From Enterococcus ratti (GTDB lineage Bacteria; Bacillota; Bacilli; Lactobacillales; Enterococcaceae), in the NCBI RefSeq assembly GCF_001886195.1, contig NZ_JXLB01000004.1, forward strand, positions 62,001 through 126,000: DNA of 64,000 nt, read 5' to 3'. The position numbers were made by a program, and so were the translations under genes. Below, piece after piece: positions 23,880-35,132 of this stretch. Numbering within the stretch: position 1 is the stretch's first letter; each line of letters opens with the position of its first letter. The notes under the pieces were generated by a model. The model saw nothing but the letters and a program-made list of their open reading frames with translations. It had not been told where the DNA came from and did not search any database.

Positions 23880-25160
23880 ATGATGAATAAAATTATGGAC
23901 TTCATGACGAACAAATTTGCGCCAAAAGTAAACAAAATTGTCAAGAATCCTTGGGTCTCGGCGATCCAAGATTCGATCATGACGGCTTTGCCGTTAGTTT
24001 TTGTCGGTTCATTAGTCACAGTGGTTTCTCTGTTAAAAAATCTTTTTGTAGGTTTACCTGATTTTTCAATGATTAGTAATTTTTCTTTTGGGATGTTTGG
24101 TTTGATCGTTTCTTTTTTGATTCCTTATTATCTAATGGAAAAAAAGGGAAACAGTGGACAAAAACTGATTTCAGGTGCTACCGGATTAGTGTTATTCATG
24201 ATGTTACTATTTCCAACGGTATCTGCTGAAGGAAATGCAACGTTTATTCTCTCTCGGTTTGGTGCTACAGGCATGTTTCTTGCGATTATTTCAGGTCTTT
24301 TTGTTGCCTGTGTGATGAATTTTGCTGCTAAAAGATCATTTTTCGATGAAGATACACCGATCCCTGATTTCGTGGTGGGATGGTTTAATAGCTTGTTGCC
24401 GATTACTTTTATCTTGATCGTTGGTTGGTTTATCACGGTACAATTGAATGTTGATTTCTTTGAAGTGGTCGTTTGGGCATTTAGTCCATTGGCAAAAATC
24501 GTTCAATCTTATCCAGGTTTTGTCTTATCGGTTTTTATCCCAGTCTTTTTATATACTTTCGGTATTTCAGGTTGGGTGATGATGCCAGCCATTTATCCGG
24601 TATATATGGCTGGATTGGCTGCTAATGCTGGGGCTGTCGCAAATGGCGGTCAAGCGATGAACATTGCCACTCAAGAAACTTGTTATGCTTTTTCATCGAT
24701 GGGGGGTGTGGGGACTACCTTAGCCTTGTCTGTAATGATGTTACTAATAAGCAAATCAGCACAATTAAAAGCGATTGGAAAAGCGGTCTTTATCCCCTCG
24801 ATCTTTAATATTAATGAGCCATTGGTTTTCGGGGCACCGATTGCTTTTAATCCTTATTTGATGATTCCTATGTGGATCAATGCACTGATCGTACCAACGA
24901 TTTCTTATGTTGTAATGAATATGGGCTTCGTTAATATTCCAAGTCAATCATTCTTGCTGTGGTACATGCCATATCCATTCACATCTTATTTAGCCACTCA
25001 AGATTTCCGTGCGGTCATTGTCTGTCTTTTGATCTTTGTTATTACATGGTTTATCTTCTTACCCTTTTTTAAAGCTTATGATAGTTCATTATTAAAACAC
25101 GAAAAAATTGCTGAAGAACAGGAAGCAGCAAAAGCAATGCAAGCTTCAACTGCTCAATAA
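23880..25160 (+). CDS. PTS lactose/cellobiose-family IIC permease
   Basis: This 426-residue membrane permease with about ten hydrophobic segments imports a beta-glucoside such as cellobiose while it is phosphorylated. Features include the start MNKIMDFMTNKFAPKVNKI, NPWVSAIQDSIMTALPLVFVG (by position, about residues 21-41), and the conserved substrate-loop block NINEPLVFGAPI (about 310-322). It starts ATGATG, with the overlapping stop/Shine-Dalgarno region of the IIB gene (GGAGG) upstream. It lies between IIB and IIA. Exact sugar is uncertain (cellobiose, chitobiose or another disaccharide). Confidence 0.93.
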   Translation: MMNKIMDFMTNKFAPKVNKIVKNPWVSAIQDSIMTALPLVFVGSLVTVVSLLKNLFVGLPDFSMISNFSFGMFGLIVSFLIPYYLMEKKGNSGQKLISGATGLVLFMMLLFPTVSAEGNATFILSRFGATGMFLAIISGLFVACVMNFAAKRSFFDEDTPIPDFVVGWFNSLLPITFILIVGWFITVQLNVDFFEVVVWAFSPLAKIVQSYPGFVLSVFIPVFLYTFGISGWVMMPAIYPVYMAGLAANAGAVANGGQAMNIATQETCYAFSSMGGVGTTLALSVMMLLISKSAQLKAIGKAVFIPSIFNINEPLVFGAPIAFNPYLMIPMWINALIVPTISYVVMNMGFVNIPSQSFLLWYMPYPFTSYLATQDFRAVIVCLLIFVITWFIFLPFFKAYDSSLLKHEKIAEEQEAAKAMQASTAQ

Positions 25161-25174
25161 TTGGAGGTAGTAGT

Positions 25175-26978
<1,804 letters not shown>

Positions 26979-26996
26979 ATTCACAGTTCAAAGAAT

Positions 26997-27037
26997 AGGT
27001 GTGATGTGAGATATGTCTCTTCATTTCCACCTTTTTT
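26997..27037 (+). terminator. Terminator after the module-2 PTS operon
   Basis: GGTG/CACC with inner GAGA/TCTC and ATG/CAT pairs form an interrupted stem followed by six T. Confidence 0.6.
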
Positions 27038-27090
27038 GAAATAGTGTGGCAAATCAATTGATAGTAACACATGTGTGGGGGAGATAGAAA

Positions 27091-28989
27091 GTGACAACGA
27101 AAAGGCAAAGAGAGATTATCGCGTATCTTGCAAAACGACAGCAGCATTGGGTCACTGCGACAGAACTAGCAACATTTTGCAACTGTACGACTCGAACCAT
27201 TCGTAATCAAATTACAAAGATCAATGAGATTGAGAAAAAAATTATTTCTAGTAATCAAGGTTATCGAATCAAGCAACCTACACAAAATGATCAAGTAATT
27301 CAAGCAACGAATGACCGTCAATCACAGTTGTTTTTGACGCTGTTAAAAAGTAATCATGGCATTGATCTCTATGATTTAGCAGATACAATGTTTCTCTCTG
27401 AGTCAACGTTAAAAAATGATATCAAGCTTTTACGTAACGAGATTCAAAACAAACAATTGAAGTTAACTATCAAAGCCAATCAAGTTTATTTGGAAGGAAC
27501 AGAAAGTGATAAAAGGCGTTACATGATTTCGTTATTGTATGAGGAAGGCGATTACCAAGAAAAACTGCAGTATCATGTCCAAGATATGATTGGTACGCTT
27601 TCACTTATTGACCTAGAGCAAACCATCTATGATGTCTTAGCCTCACACAAAATCAAAATTAATCGCTATTCGATGAATAATATTGTGCTTCATTTTGCGA
27701 TTAGTATTGAACGAATTCGCCAAGGAAATGATTTGAAAAGTGTGAAGGAATTTCCATTAAGAAATGTTGTAACGGAATTTCAATTGTGCGTTGAGATTAC
27801 TGAACTTCTTTCGAGCACTTATCACATTTATTTTTCTGATGCTGAAGTCAAGCAGCTATCCTTACTTTTTATTGGATTACAAAATGAATATTTTACGAAT
27901 TGCAAAGAGCTCGCCTTGTTCAAGATTGTTGAATCTCGAGTGATTGAAACACTAAATGAAGTTTTAGAGAAAGTCAAAGAAACCTATTTGATTGATTTAC
28001 AAGACGAGGCCTTTTTCAATAAATTAGCTATTCATTTACAAAATCTCTATGATCGATCTCAATATGAAAGATTCATACGCAATGGTAGCCTCTTAGATAT
28101 TAAAACAGCTTATCCGTTAACGTATGATATTGCGGTTTACCTGTCAATGTTAGTACAGGAAAAATTAGCGATTTGGTTTAATGATGATGAAATCTCTTTT
28201 ATCGCTTTACACATTGGGGCTTACTTAGAAAGTAAAAAAGAAAAAAGACCAAAGCTACGAGTGCTAGTTGATCACGACAATTATCATGATTTTGAAGAAA
28301 CAAACGTTCAAAATATTCGTAGTATGCTAGGGGAAGATGTGACGATCCTTGCGGTTGATCATCATGAGATAAAGGTACAAGAAAATGACGTGTATGTTTC
28401 TTCTGATCGTGATAGAGTAACTGAAATCAATGGCGCAGTATATGTACACCCCATTTTAACACGCAAAGATCTTGCAAAGATCCAAAAACGGGTGACGGCT
28501 AAACGAAAAAGTAATTGGCGGAAACAGATGTTTCAATTGATTGATCGATTTATTATTGAAGATCTATATTTTAATCAATTTGACCCAACGGATCAGACAC
28601 CTAAAATGATTCGGAAAAAATTATTTGAACGATTGTTAATGACAGGGTATGTTGATGAAGAATTTTCCCAGAGGATGGAAAAACGAGAAATGATGTCGTC
28701 TACTAGTTTCCCATCAGGTATTGTAGTACCGCACTCGCTTGAACAACAGGCGAAGAAAAGTGCTCTTTCGGTTATGACTTTACAAGAAACCCTCAAATGG
28801 GAGGAATATCCTGTTAAGATCGTGGCTTTAGTTGTAATTTCGCAAAATGAATCCAAAGAATTTAATGATTTTTTTGAAATGTTTATCGAAATAGTTGCTG
28901 ATCCAATCAATATACAATTGTTAGCTAGTGCAGAAAATTTTACAGAATTCATCTTAAAAATGAAAATGTTGGTCGAAACGGAAGAATGA
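27091..28989 (+). CDS. LicR-like PRD transcription activator
   Basis: This 632-residue DNA-binding PTS-controlled regulator presumably controls the upstream cellobiose operon. Order: N-terminal HTH (about 1-60, TRTIRNQI), a second Mga-type HTH (about 80-125, LSESTLKNDIKLLR), PRD1 (about 170-280), PRD2 (about 285-390), a IIB-like domain (about 390-475) and a IIA domain (about 485-630) with its active His in VVPHS. The IIB-like domain shows no Cys in its opening loop (RVLVDHDNYHD), so it may not be phosphorylated there. GTG start with GGGGAG upstream is supported. LicR itself is an activator of a cellobiose operon. Confidence 0.88.
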   Translation: MTTKRQREIIAYLAKRQQHWVTATELATFCNCTTRTIRNQITKINEIEKKIISSNQGYRIKQPTQNDQVIQATNDRQSQLFLTLLKSNHGIDLYDLADTMFLSESTLKNDIKLLRNEIQNKQLKLTIKANQVYLEGTESDKRRYMISLLYEEGDYQEKLQYHVQDMIGTLSLIDLEQTIYDVLASHKIKINRYSMNNIVLHFAISIERIRQGNDLKSVKEFPLRNVVTEFQLCVEITELLSSTYHIYFSDAEVKQLSLLFIGLQNEYFTNCKELALFKIVESRVIETLNEVLEKVKETYLIDLQDEAFFNKLAIHLQNLYDRSQYERFIRNGSLLDIKTAYPLTYDIAVYLSMLVQEKLAIWFNDDEISFIALHIGAYLESKKEKRPKLRVLVDHDNYHDFEETNVQNIRSMLGEDVTILAVDHHEIKVQENDVYVSSDRDRVTEINGAVYVHPILTRKDLAKIQKRVTAKRKSNWRKQMFQLIDRFIIEDLYFNQFDPTDQTPKMIRKKLFERLLMTGYVDEEFSQRMEKREMMSSTSFPSGIVVPHSLEQQAKKSALSVMTLQETLKWEEYPVKIVALVVISQNESKEFNDFFEMFIEIVADPINIQLLASAENFTEFILKMKMLVETEE

Positions 28990-29298
28990 TCAGTGAATAT
29001 TAGGGATGTTGGTTTCATTCTGAAATCTAGGAAATCAACATTGTAGTACGAACCAAACAAGATCATGGGAACAAGAGGAACGCTAGCTTTTGTCTTATGG
29101 ATCATTGCTTCTAAAAAGTCAGTCATTAAGCTACTTGTTTTGCGGGCGATAGATCCATTTATTATTTCCTTTATTAGTGGAAAATAGTGTGTATAAATAA
29201 GTTATATAATTTTTTAGGTCATAGTTTCAAATTCTGAAAGGTATGTAACAAAGGAAACCACAATGAAAGAAATCAAAGTTTAACTATATATATCCATG
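28990..29298 (-). other. Possible gene fragment plus spacer
   Basis: On the minus strand about 55 codons between 29185 and 29000 read without stop and look protein-like (for example FLEAMIHKTKASVPLVP and LFGSYYNVDFLDF). The frame continues as a shadow into the LicR-like gene. No start site was found, so it is at best a fragment of a lost gene. I cannot name the family. Confidence 0.25.
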
Positions 29299-30030
29299 AA
29301 GTCCAATCTTCTTTATAGAAGATTGGGCTATTTTTTATGGCAAAGGAGAGAAAAGAAATGTTTTAAAACAAAGGACAACGCTATGTCACAAAGGGAGTAA
29401 TGGATAGTTTTCCGGTGGAATTACAAGTGTTATGTTGGAATTTAATCGATCAAAACGTTCAAAAGAAGCTTCCTTTAGACTATCTTTAAATCTTTGAATT
29501 TTCTATAGAAAAAGGAAATCAAAAATTGGTTCATCGTCAAGAAGAATCTGAAGAAAAGAGTATCTGATTTCACCTAAGATTCGTTTGAAATCAGTGTCTC
29601 AAAAAAATATGGGTTCATTGATTCGGGGGAGTATCAAACGATGTTATTACCAGAAGAATACTAGTATCTAAAAGAAAGGAGCGAAATGACTTGTTAGAAA
29701 CGGCTATTGAAGTGCTGGAAAAGTGTGCACAGCTAGTCACTACTCCTGAAGAGTGGGGCTATGAATCCGTTACGATGGAAAAAGAGGAAATTGAAATGGG
29801 TGCGCTTCCTAAAGGAGTTCATCTATCACGTTTAAATTGGAAATTACGATAAAATTCACGCTTGCCGTGGTATAACAATTGAATGAGCGATATCAAATAG
29901 CCGTATTCAAAACAAAAGATACGGCTATTTTTTTGTTAAAACCCGATCTAGTCTAGGTCATGTCAATCAACGCGAGAGGGGCTCTAACGCTTTTCTAGAG
30001 ATTTGAAATCGTTAGGGAGGCTCGTAACGA
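29299..30030 (+). pseudogene. Deleted copy of the module-1 ccr complex
   Basis: 29288-29834 follows 11130-11678 closely: the repeated hairpin, DUF960 (now with stops, starting ATG TTT TAA at 29359, and frameshifts) and the first about 48 codons of the 99-residue gene. At about 29834-29836 the sequence jumps to the equivalent of ccrB base 19284 and follows the ccrB 3' end, its internal hairpin and the noncoding tail to about 30030. About 7.6 kb present in module 1 is therefore absent. All remaining frames are broken. This is the scar of a second SCC-like cassette that lost its recombinases. Confidence 0.85.
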
Positions 30031-30051
30031 AGAAATTATTAGTAAGTATGA

Positions 30052-31998
30052 TTAAATATTTATCTCAGCTTGAGTAAGTATATCTTTTCGCCAATGAATA
30101 TTGAAGTTTCCAGCGAGTTGTTTGTAGTATTTATCGATAGTAGTTAAAAGTTTTTGTTCATTATAATCATTTTTCAACATATCAAGTAATTTAGAATTTT
30201 CGAGAGGAAAAATTTTAACAAGCTCTGCAAATTCATCTTTATTTGATGATTTTAATGGAACACTAGCAACAGCGTGCCATAAATTAATTGTATTAGTATC
30301 TAATTCATCGGCAATAAAAATAGTAATAACATTTTTAGGAGATTTTTCCACAGTCAAGTTAGTTGCGTGCCGAAGAACTGGTTCCCATTCTCCTCGTTTT
30401 TGTGCTTGGGAATTCATCAATGTCACTTCTAACATCAATGTTAATTTTTCATAGTTAATAACGATATCACCTGAACCGCCCGTAGCATGTGATAAGGGAC
30501 GCATATTTCCATCAAGAGTGAGGTTTAAACTTTTTGTAATAAAAAATTCTTCTTTAGAAATGTAAAACCAAGCTATCGCAACAATATATTCATAGATAGT
30601 AGGAACAGTAGCAAGTTCTGAAACTTGTGCTTTGATATTTTCATCATCTCGAATAGCAAATAAAGATAACAGTTCTATGATTTTTTCACGAGGAAATTCT
30701 GTGAAAATAAATTGCCTAAATTTAGCTTCTTTTTGTTTGGCAACAGCGTTTTCAATCTGAAAAGCACTCTTAACTTTCAGGAGGCTTTGAATTAACGGAA
30801 TAATTTTATGTTCATCTAGGTCTAGTATCTGAGTAATTGATGTTTCTTGATAAAATGGATAATCTAAGTTTTGTTCATAATTAGAATATTCTTCTTCTCC
30901 TGCTAATATCATATCTTCAAAAATGATAGAAAAAATATCTTGATTTGTTGCATTAACTAATCCATTACTAAAATCCAATAAACCAGATAAGTTGAATGTA
31001 CGTTTAGTCATATCTTTATATTCTTTAACAATGTCATCTTTTTTGGAAAGAAAAAATTGATGATAGATTTGTGAATTATTATCAGACAGTAGCACATTAT
31101 CAATATTTTTTTCTAAAAAGTCTTCAATATTTTCTGCTCTATTGAAGACTTTTTTTTCAAATCCAAAAGCTGTTTTGATTCTATTATCTTTACTTAATTG
31201 GAGTAAAGGTATTAAATTTTCTAGTGTTTTATTTTCTTTAAATTGAAGTAAGTGTATTACAAAATCAAAATACACTGCTTGTGATGAAAAAGTTTTTCCA
31301 TTTGTAAAAAGTAAGTTAAATTGGTTTTGATTAAGAGGTTTTATGGAAAAAAGTTCTTCAGCAGTAAAATTGCTATGCTCATCAGGAAAGTTTCTATCTA
31401 GGAACTCAGAGAATACTTCATCGTTATGTGCTACTTTTTGATAGTCATTAATAATGGCTCTAATTTTTAAATTATCAAAATCTGGTTGTATAAGATGGAC
31501 TAGTGTTAGAAAATCTTGTTGAGGAATATTTTTATATTTTTTAACAAGTTCTAAAGCAACTCTAAAAGGGTAAAAATAGTTTAGTCCCAGCGAGTCATAA
31601 ATTCTTAATTTAAGTAGTTGCCTAGTAAAAAGAAGATTATTTATGTCGATTCCAAGTGTTTTTTCAATGATTGTCGGTGCAAGGTTATTGTTATTTAACC
31701 AGTTAATAGCTACTTTAGAAAGTCTTCTTTTTTTATTTGTTAGTCCAATTTTTACTAACGCATTTGTGAGTGTTCTTCCGCGTTTTGAAAAATCTTCTTT
31801 CTTATTTCTAGAAAATAGATCAGTATTTTTCATTATTTTATTATAAAATTCGGCTTGTGCAACGTTATTCCATTCAGAATATTTTAAGTTATTCTCTTGA
31901 AGAAAAGGTAAAATTAGTTTGTAATCGTCTATTAAAGTTTGTCTACGAAAGCTTGTATCTCCTAAATTGAATGTTTTGGCAGACTTTTTTAATTTCAT
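30052..31998 (-). CDS. Type IIS restriction endonuclease, AlwI family
   Basis: This 648-residue protein of the AlwI family (PF09491) comprises type IIS enzymes that bind a short asymmetric site (AlwI: GGATC) and cut outside it. The C-terminal nuclease region shows the family hallmark: NLTLDGNMRPLSHATGG, then GDIVI with an Asp, LMLEVTLMN with Glu (about residue 520) and QAQKRGEWEPVLRH, plus FIADELDTNTINLW. The N-terminal two thirds should recognise DNA. Start ATG 31998 has GAAAGGA 9 nt upstream; a TTG at 32016 overlaps the methyltransferase stop. It is cotranscribed after that methyltransferase, so protection is made first. Specificity is inferred from family only. Confidence 0.88.
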   Translation of the reverse strand: MKLKKSAKTFNLGDTSFRRQTLIDDYKLILPFLQENNLKYSEWNNVAQAEFYNKIMKNTDLFSRNKKEDFSKRGRTLTNALVKIGLTNKKRRLSKVAINWLNNNNLAPTIIEKTLGIDINNLLFTRQLLKLRIYDSLGLNYFYPFRVALELVKKYKNIPQQDFLTLVHLIQPDFDNLKIRAIINDYQKVAHNDEVFSEFLDRNFPDEHSNFTAEELFSIKPLNQNQFNLLFTNGKTFSSQAVYFDFVIHLLQFKENKTLENLIPLLQLSKDNRIKTAFGFEKKVFNRAENIEDFLEKNIDNVLLSDNNSQIYHQFFLSKKDDIVKEYKDMTKRTFNLSGLLDFSNGLVNATNQDIFSIIFEDMILAGEEEYSNYEQNLDYPFYQETSITQILDLDEHKIIPLIQSLLKVKSAFQIENAVAKQKEAKFRQFIFTEFPREKIIELLSLFAIRDDENIKAQVSELATVPTIYEYIVAIAWFYISKEEFFITKSLNLTLDGNMRPLSHATGGSGDIVINYEKLTLMLEVTLMNSQAQKRGEWEPVLRHATNLTVEKSPKNVITIFIADELDTNTINLWHAVASVPLKSSNKDEFAELVKIFPLENSKLLDMLKNDYNEQKLLTTIDKYYKQLAGNFNIHWRKDILTQAEINI

Positions 31999-32012
31999 TT
32001 GTTTTTTTCCTT

Positions 32013-34100
32013 TCAATAATTGGTTACTAGTACTTCAATTGTTTTATTTTCTCTAGCTTTAGATTGATAGTTGCTGTTATTATAGTGATAATCTAAAACA
32101 TGAAGATTGTAATCTGAAGCCCAATTATTAAGAATTTCATTTTCTTTTCCTTTATGGAAAAGAACATTTGAAAGTGCAAACTTAGCCCCTCTATCATTTG
32201 CTTTATCTAAATAATCATATAATTCGTATTCATCTTTTTCTGACCATCTTCCACTTTCGTTATAGGACGCAGTAGTAATTAGGTAAGGCGGATCTGCATA
32301 GATAAAATCATTTTTTTCGAATTTAATATTTCTAAAATCTTTTGACGAGAAAGTTAGTTTATTATTTTTAATTGTTTGTGCGAATGTTTTAAGTTTTTTC
32401 TTCATTCGTTTATTAAAATCACGTTTGCCTACTGGAAGATTATATTCCCCTTTTGAGTTAAAGCGAATTTGATTATTAAAACCGAAAACTATTAATAAAT
32501 AAAATAGTTCAGGAGAAGGAGAAGTATTATAATCATCTCTCAATTTCAAAAATTTCTCTTTATTATATGATCCTAATCCTTTGGCACTGCTTGTTTTGTA
32601 ATAATTGTATCCATACATTTTAGAATTTGATAATTTATATTCAGAAATTTTTTTTTCTACACTATTAACGAACTTATTAATATCTATCCGAGAAAGGTAT
32701 TTATAAAAATCAATAACATGGTTATCAATGTCATTAATAAGATATTTATCTGCTTTGTTTTGCTTAATGAGATTAATTGTTACATTTGCACCCCCCGCAA
32801 ATAAATCAATAAATCTTGAATAGGTATCGGGAAATAAAGGCTTCAATTGAGGTAATAGCTTTTGTTTTCCTCCAGTATAGTTAAGTGCAGAAGGAATTAT
32901 TTCATCATCCACTTTACAAAGATATAAAAGCTCTTTGTGATTTGTGATTTGTGATTTACCAGTTGTAAAAGCATTAAAGTCAGTTTCAAAAACTTTTACA
33001 TGTCCTCTTTTTTTTAAACTAGTAATAATTTCCTTATTTGAAATCTTAGCATTTGAACGAGAATTTCCCTTTTTTGCCATATTGTTGTAGGAAACTAAGA
33101 TGTAACGAGCATTAATGTTTTGAATCAAATCATCAAAAGCTTGAGGAGCTTTTACTTTTGTATAATCTGAAGCTTTTTTGGAACGATCTACTGCTTTTTT
33201 TGCAATTCCTTCGACAGCTGGTTTTTTCCACTCCATGACATTTTCTAAAACATGGTATGCACTTTCATAACCGCGAGAGTTATACGGAGTATCAATATAT
33301 ACTAAATCAGCTTCTATTTTTCTGACAAGTTGATTAGCATCTTGATTGTAAATTTCATTGTTTGAGTTTTTATTAATTTCTGGCATTTTTAAATATAATG
33401 GAGTTAGACTATCCATTTTTTTTCTATAAGCATCAAAATGTCCTACTGTATTTGCTATTTTATCCATTGCATATAACAAAGAAGTAAGTAAAAAAGCTTT
33501 TTCTCTACTGTTTAAATCATTATAAGTCTCTATCTTTTCACGAATAGCATCAATTTTTCTAGCATTCGGAATAGAAAAATATCTATTTCCAAAATTTTTA
33601 GTAACATAACCAGTAATCCCACTAAGACTATTTAATTCTTTGATTTTTGCTTTAACATTTTTTTCATCAATATCTTTGTTATCAAACCAAGTCTGATAAG
33701 AAATATAGTTACTTGTAAGTATATCGTTAACGATAATAGTTTTACCTTGCTTATTAAACATATCGGCAACGACACCTGTACCAGCAAAAACATCAGCTAC
33801 TTTTGTTACATTAGTAGTGTTTTCTGTTACAATTTTATTTATAAAACTAAGCATTTTCTGTTTGCTACCTAAATATCTTCTATTCCCTATTTTAAGAGGA
33901 GAATCTATTTCAAAAAGTTTAAGTTGTTCTGAAGTATTTTTAGATATTTTTTTATCTATTAGTTTTATTTGTTCAGTTGTCCAAATATTTTGACGCCCTT
34001 TTTTTTCTGTTGGGGCAGGTATTTCTTTTTTTCTAACCCAATTATATAGCGTTTGTCTTGAAATATCATATTTGGTTATTAATTCTTGGGTTGTCATCAT
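32013..34100 (-). CDS. FokI-type double DNA adenine methyltransferase with N-terminal HTH
   Basis: This 695-residue fusion of two D12-class adenine-N6 methyltransferases is expected to methylate both strands of an asymmetric site, as M.FokI does. Residues 1-50 form a MerR-like helix-turn-helix (ISRQTLYNWVRKKEIP). Domain 1 (about 68-400) has RYLGSKQKML, FAGTG (about 105-109) and catalytic DTPY (270-273, an unusual Thr in place of the first Pro of DPPY) followed by NSRGY. Domain 2 (about 405-695) has NYTGGKQKLL, FAGG and DPPY (about 600). It precedes the AlwI-like gene with a 3-nt to 15-nt junction. The HTH domain could regulate the operon. Confidence 0.9.
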   Translation of the reverse strand: MMTTQELITKYDISRQTLYNWVRKKEIPAPTEKKGRQNIWTTEQIKLIDKKISKNTSEQLKLFEIDSPLKIGNRRYLGSKQKMLSFINKIVTENTTNVTKVADVFAGTGVVADMFNKQGKTIIVNDILTSNYISYQTWFDNKDIDEKNVKAKIKELNSLSGITGYVTKNFGNRYFSIPNARKIDAIREKIETYNDLNSREKAFLLTSLLYAMDKIANTVGHFDAYRKKMDSLTPLYLKMPEINKNSNNEIYNQDANQLVRKIEADLVYIDTPYNSRGYESAYHVLENVMEWKKPAVEGIAKKAVDRSKKASDYTKVKAPQAFDDLIQNINARYILVSYNNMAKKGNSRSNAKISNKEIITSLKKRGHVKVFETDFNAFTTGKSQITNHKELLYLCKVDDEIIPSALNYTGGKQKLLPQLKPLFPDTYSRFIDLFAGGANVTINLIKQNKADKYLINDIDNHVIDFYKYLSRIDINKFVNSVEKKISEYKLSNSKMYGYNYYKTSSAKGLGSYNKEKFLKLRDDYNTSPSPELFYLLIVFGFNNQIRFNSKGEYNLPVGKRDFNKRMKKKLKTFAQTIKNNKLTFSSKDFRNIKFEKNDFIYADPPYLITTASYNESGRWSEKDEYELYDYLDKANDRGAKFALSNVLFHKGKENEILNNWASDYNLHVLDYHYNNSNYQSKARENKTIEVLVTNY

Positions 34101-34241
34101 TTAGGCATCACTATCCTTTTACAGTTTCAAACTATTCTAGCATATTTTCTATAATATGTGGCTCATTTAGAAAGAATTTTCTATTTATGTTAAATTTTAT
34201 TATTTTGTTTTTGCTTTATAGTAGTTTGGAATTTGTTTAAT

Positions 34242-34283
34242 AATATCATTCACTTATGATACGCAGCGTTCTATCATAAATGA
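34242..34283 (+). mobile_element. Right SCC-type att site of the island
   Basis: GCA GCG TTC TAT CAT AAA TGA (34263-34283) encodes Ala-Ala-Phe-Tyr-His-Lys-stop, another RlmH-like tail, with TATCATAAATGA as in staphylococcal att sites. The 26 bp upstream are shared with 22378-22403, differing at one base. After it the sequence is unrelated to the cassettes. Confidence 0.85.
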
Positions 34284-34842
34284 GGGTTAAGCCAGCTGTT
34301 CCTATTTTGTATAAATGTAGCCGAAGTAAAAAGATAGGTTCATGAATCACCGCTGCCTCAAAAAATGATTTATAAACAAGGTCTTCCTACTTTAAAAAAG
34401 AAGATAAGCGAATATAAATCAAATAAATGTTTGGTACAGGTAAAGGGAGAAATGTATAAAAAAGAATGCAAAGAATTCAAATAAAAATATAGATTCAAGC
34501 AAACACCTAAAGCAGTAAAAATGGCAATAATGAGTCCTATCTTAAAAATTAAATTCGACAATGGAGTAACTAAGTATTTAAAAATTTATCTAAATAAAGA
34601 ATATATTCAATGGAAAAAAGGAAAAAAATATACTTTCGGTACCTCCTATAACACGGTTAGAATTAGAGATAATGATAAATGATGATGAAGGGTCATTCTT
34701 AGTGAGAATGATAAATATTTCCAGATAAATAATGAAACGAAAGCAAAGTCTATATTCATCAGTTGTGATATTGTAAATATAAAATATTAATGAACAATAC
34801 ATTATGAAAAAGTAGAAAACGTATTCTTCATGTACGAGTATA
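34284..34842. other. Eroded region right of the island
   Basis: Apart from a short frame at 34521-34682, only brief open stretches without starts are seen, such as a tiny MYKKECKEFK frame near 34452. It may be decayed chromosomal sequence next to the integration site. Confidence 0.4.
34521..34682 (+). CDS. 53-residue basic protein, possible fragment
   Basis: The frame is open from about 34485 and has an ATG at 34521 without a clear Shine-Dalgarno. The product is lysine- and tyrosine-rich with alternating strand-like parts (for example FDNGVTKYLKIYL and KKYTFGTSYNTV), which suggests a beta-sheet fragment of a larger protein. No family recognised. It lies between the right att site and the FUSC-like gene. 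Confidence 0.3.
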   Translation: MAIMSPILKIKFDNGVTKYLKIYLNKEYIQWKKGKKYTFGTSYNTVRIRDNDK

Positions 34843-34881
34843 TAAAAAGACTTTTAAAGGTAAACTTTAGAAGTCTTTTTA
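34843..34881. terminator. Hairpin terminator, possibly bidirectional
   Basis: AAAAAGACTT/AAGTCTTTTT with TAAAG/CTTTA and a GTAAA loop; A- and T-runs lie on both sides. It may end whatever transcript crosses the eroded region. Confidence 0.8.
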
Positions 34882-35132
34882 TGGCTCACTTGGATTGAAA
34901 ATCAAATATCTAAATTAAGTGAGCAGAAACAAAAAAATATTTAGCAAAGTTACCATTACTCTTATAGAGAATTGTTCTTTGTTCTATTTTGGAGAGTAAG
35001 TGAAGCGATGGCGTAAGATTTATGAGAGTTAAAGTAAATTTTTATAGATTTTTTTTATTAGTCATTATAAACTGTATGATGTTTGAAAAAATGAACGGCT
35101 AGTTTCATCCAAGTGGATATGGAGGTAAAGAA

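Noticed and set aside
28593-29126. 177-residue minus-strand frame as a gene
   Set aside because: Most of it lies opposite the LicR-like gene as a shadow; only the part beyond 28990 might be a gene fragment.
34273-34283. Chance match to the att core at the right end
   Set aside because: Rejected as chance because the upstream 26-bp block is shared with the internal site and the reading frame encodes the same tail.
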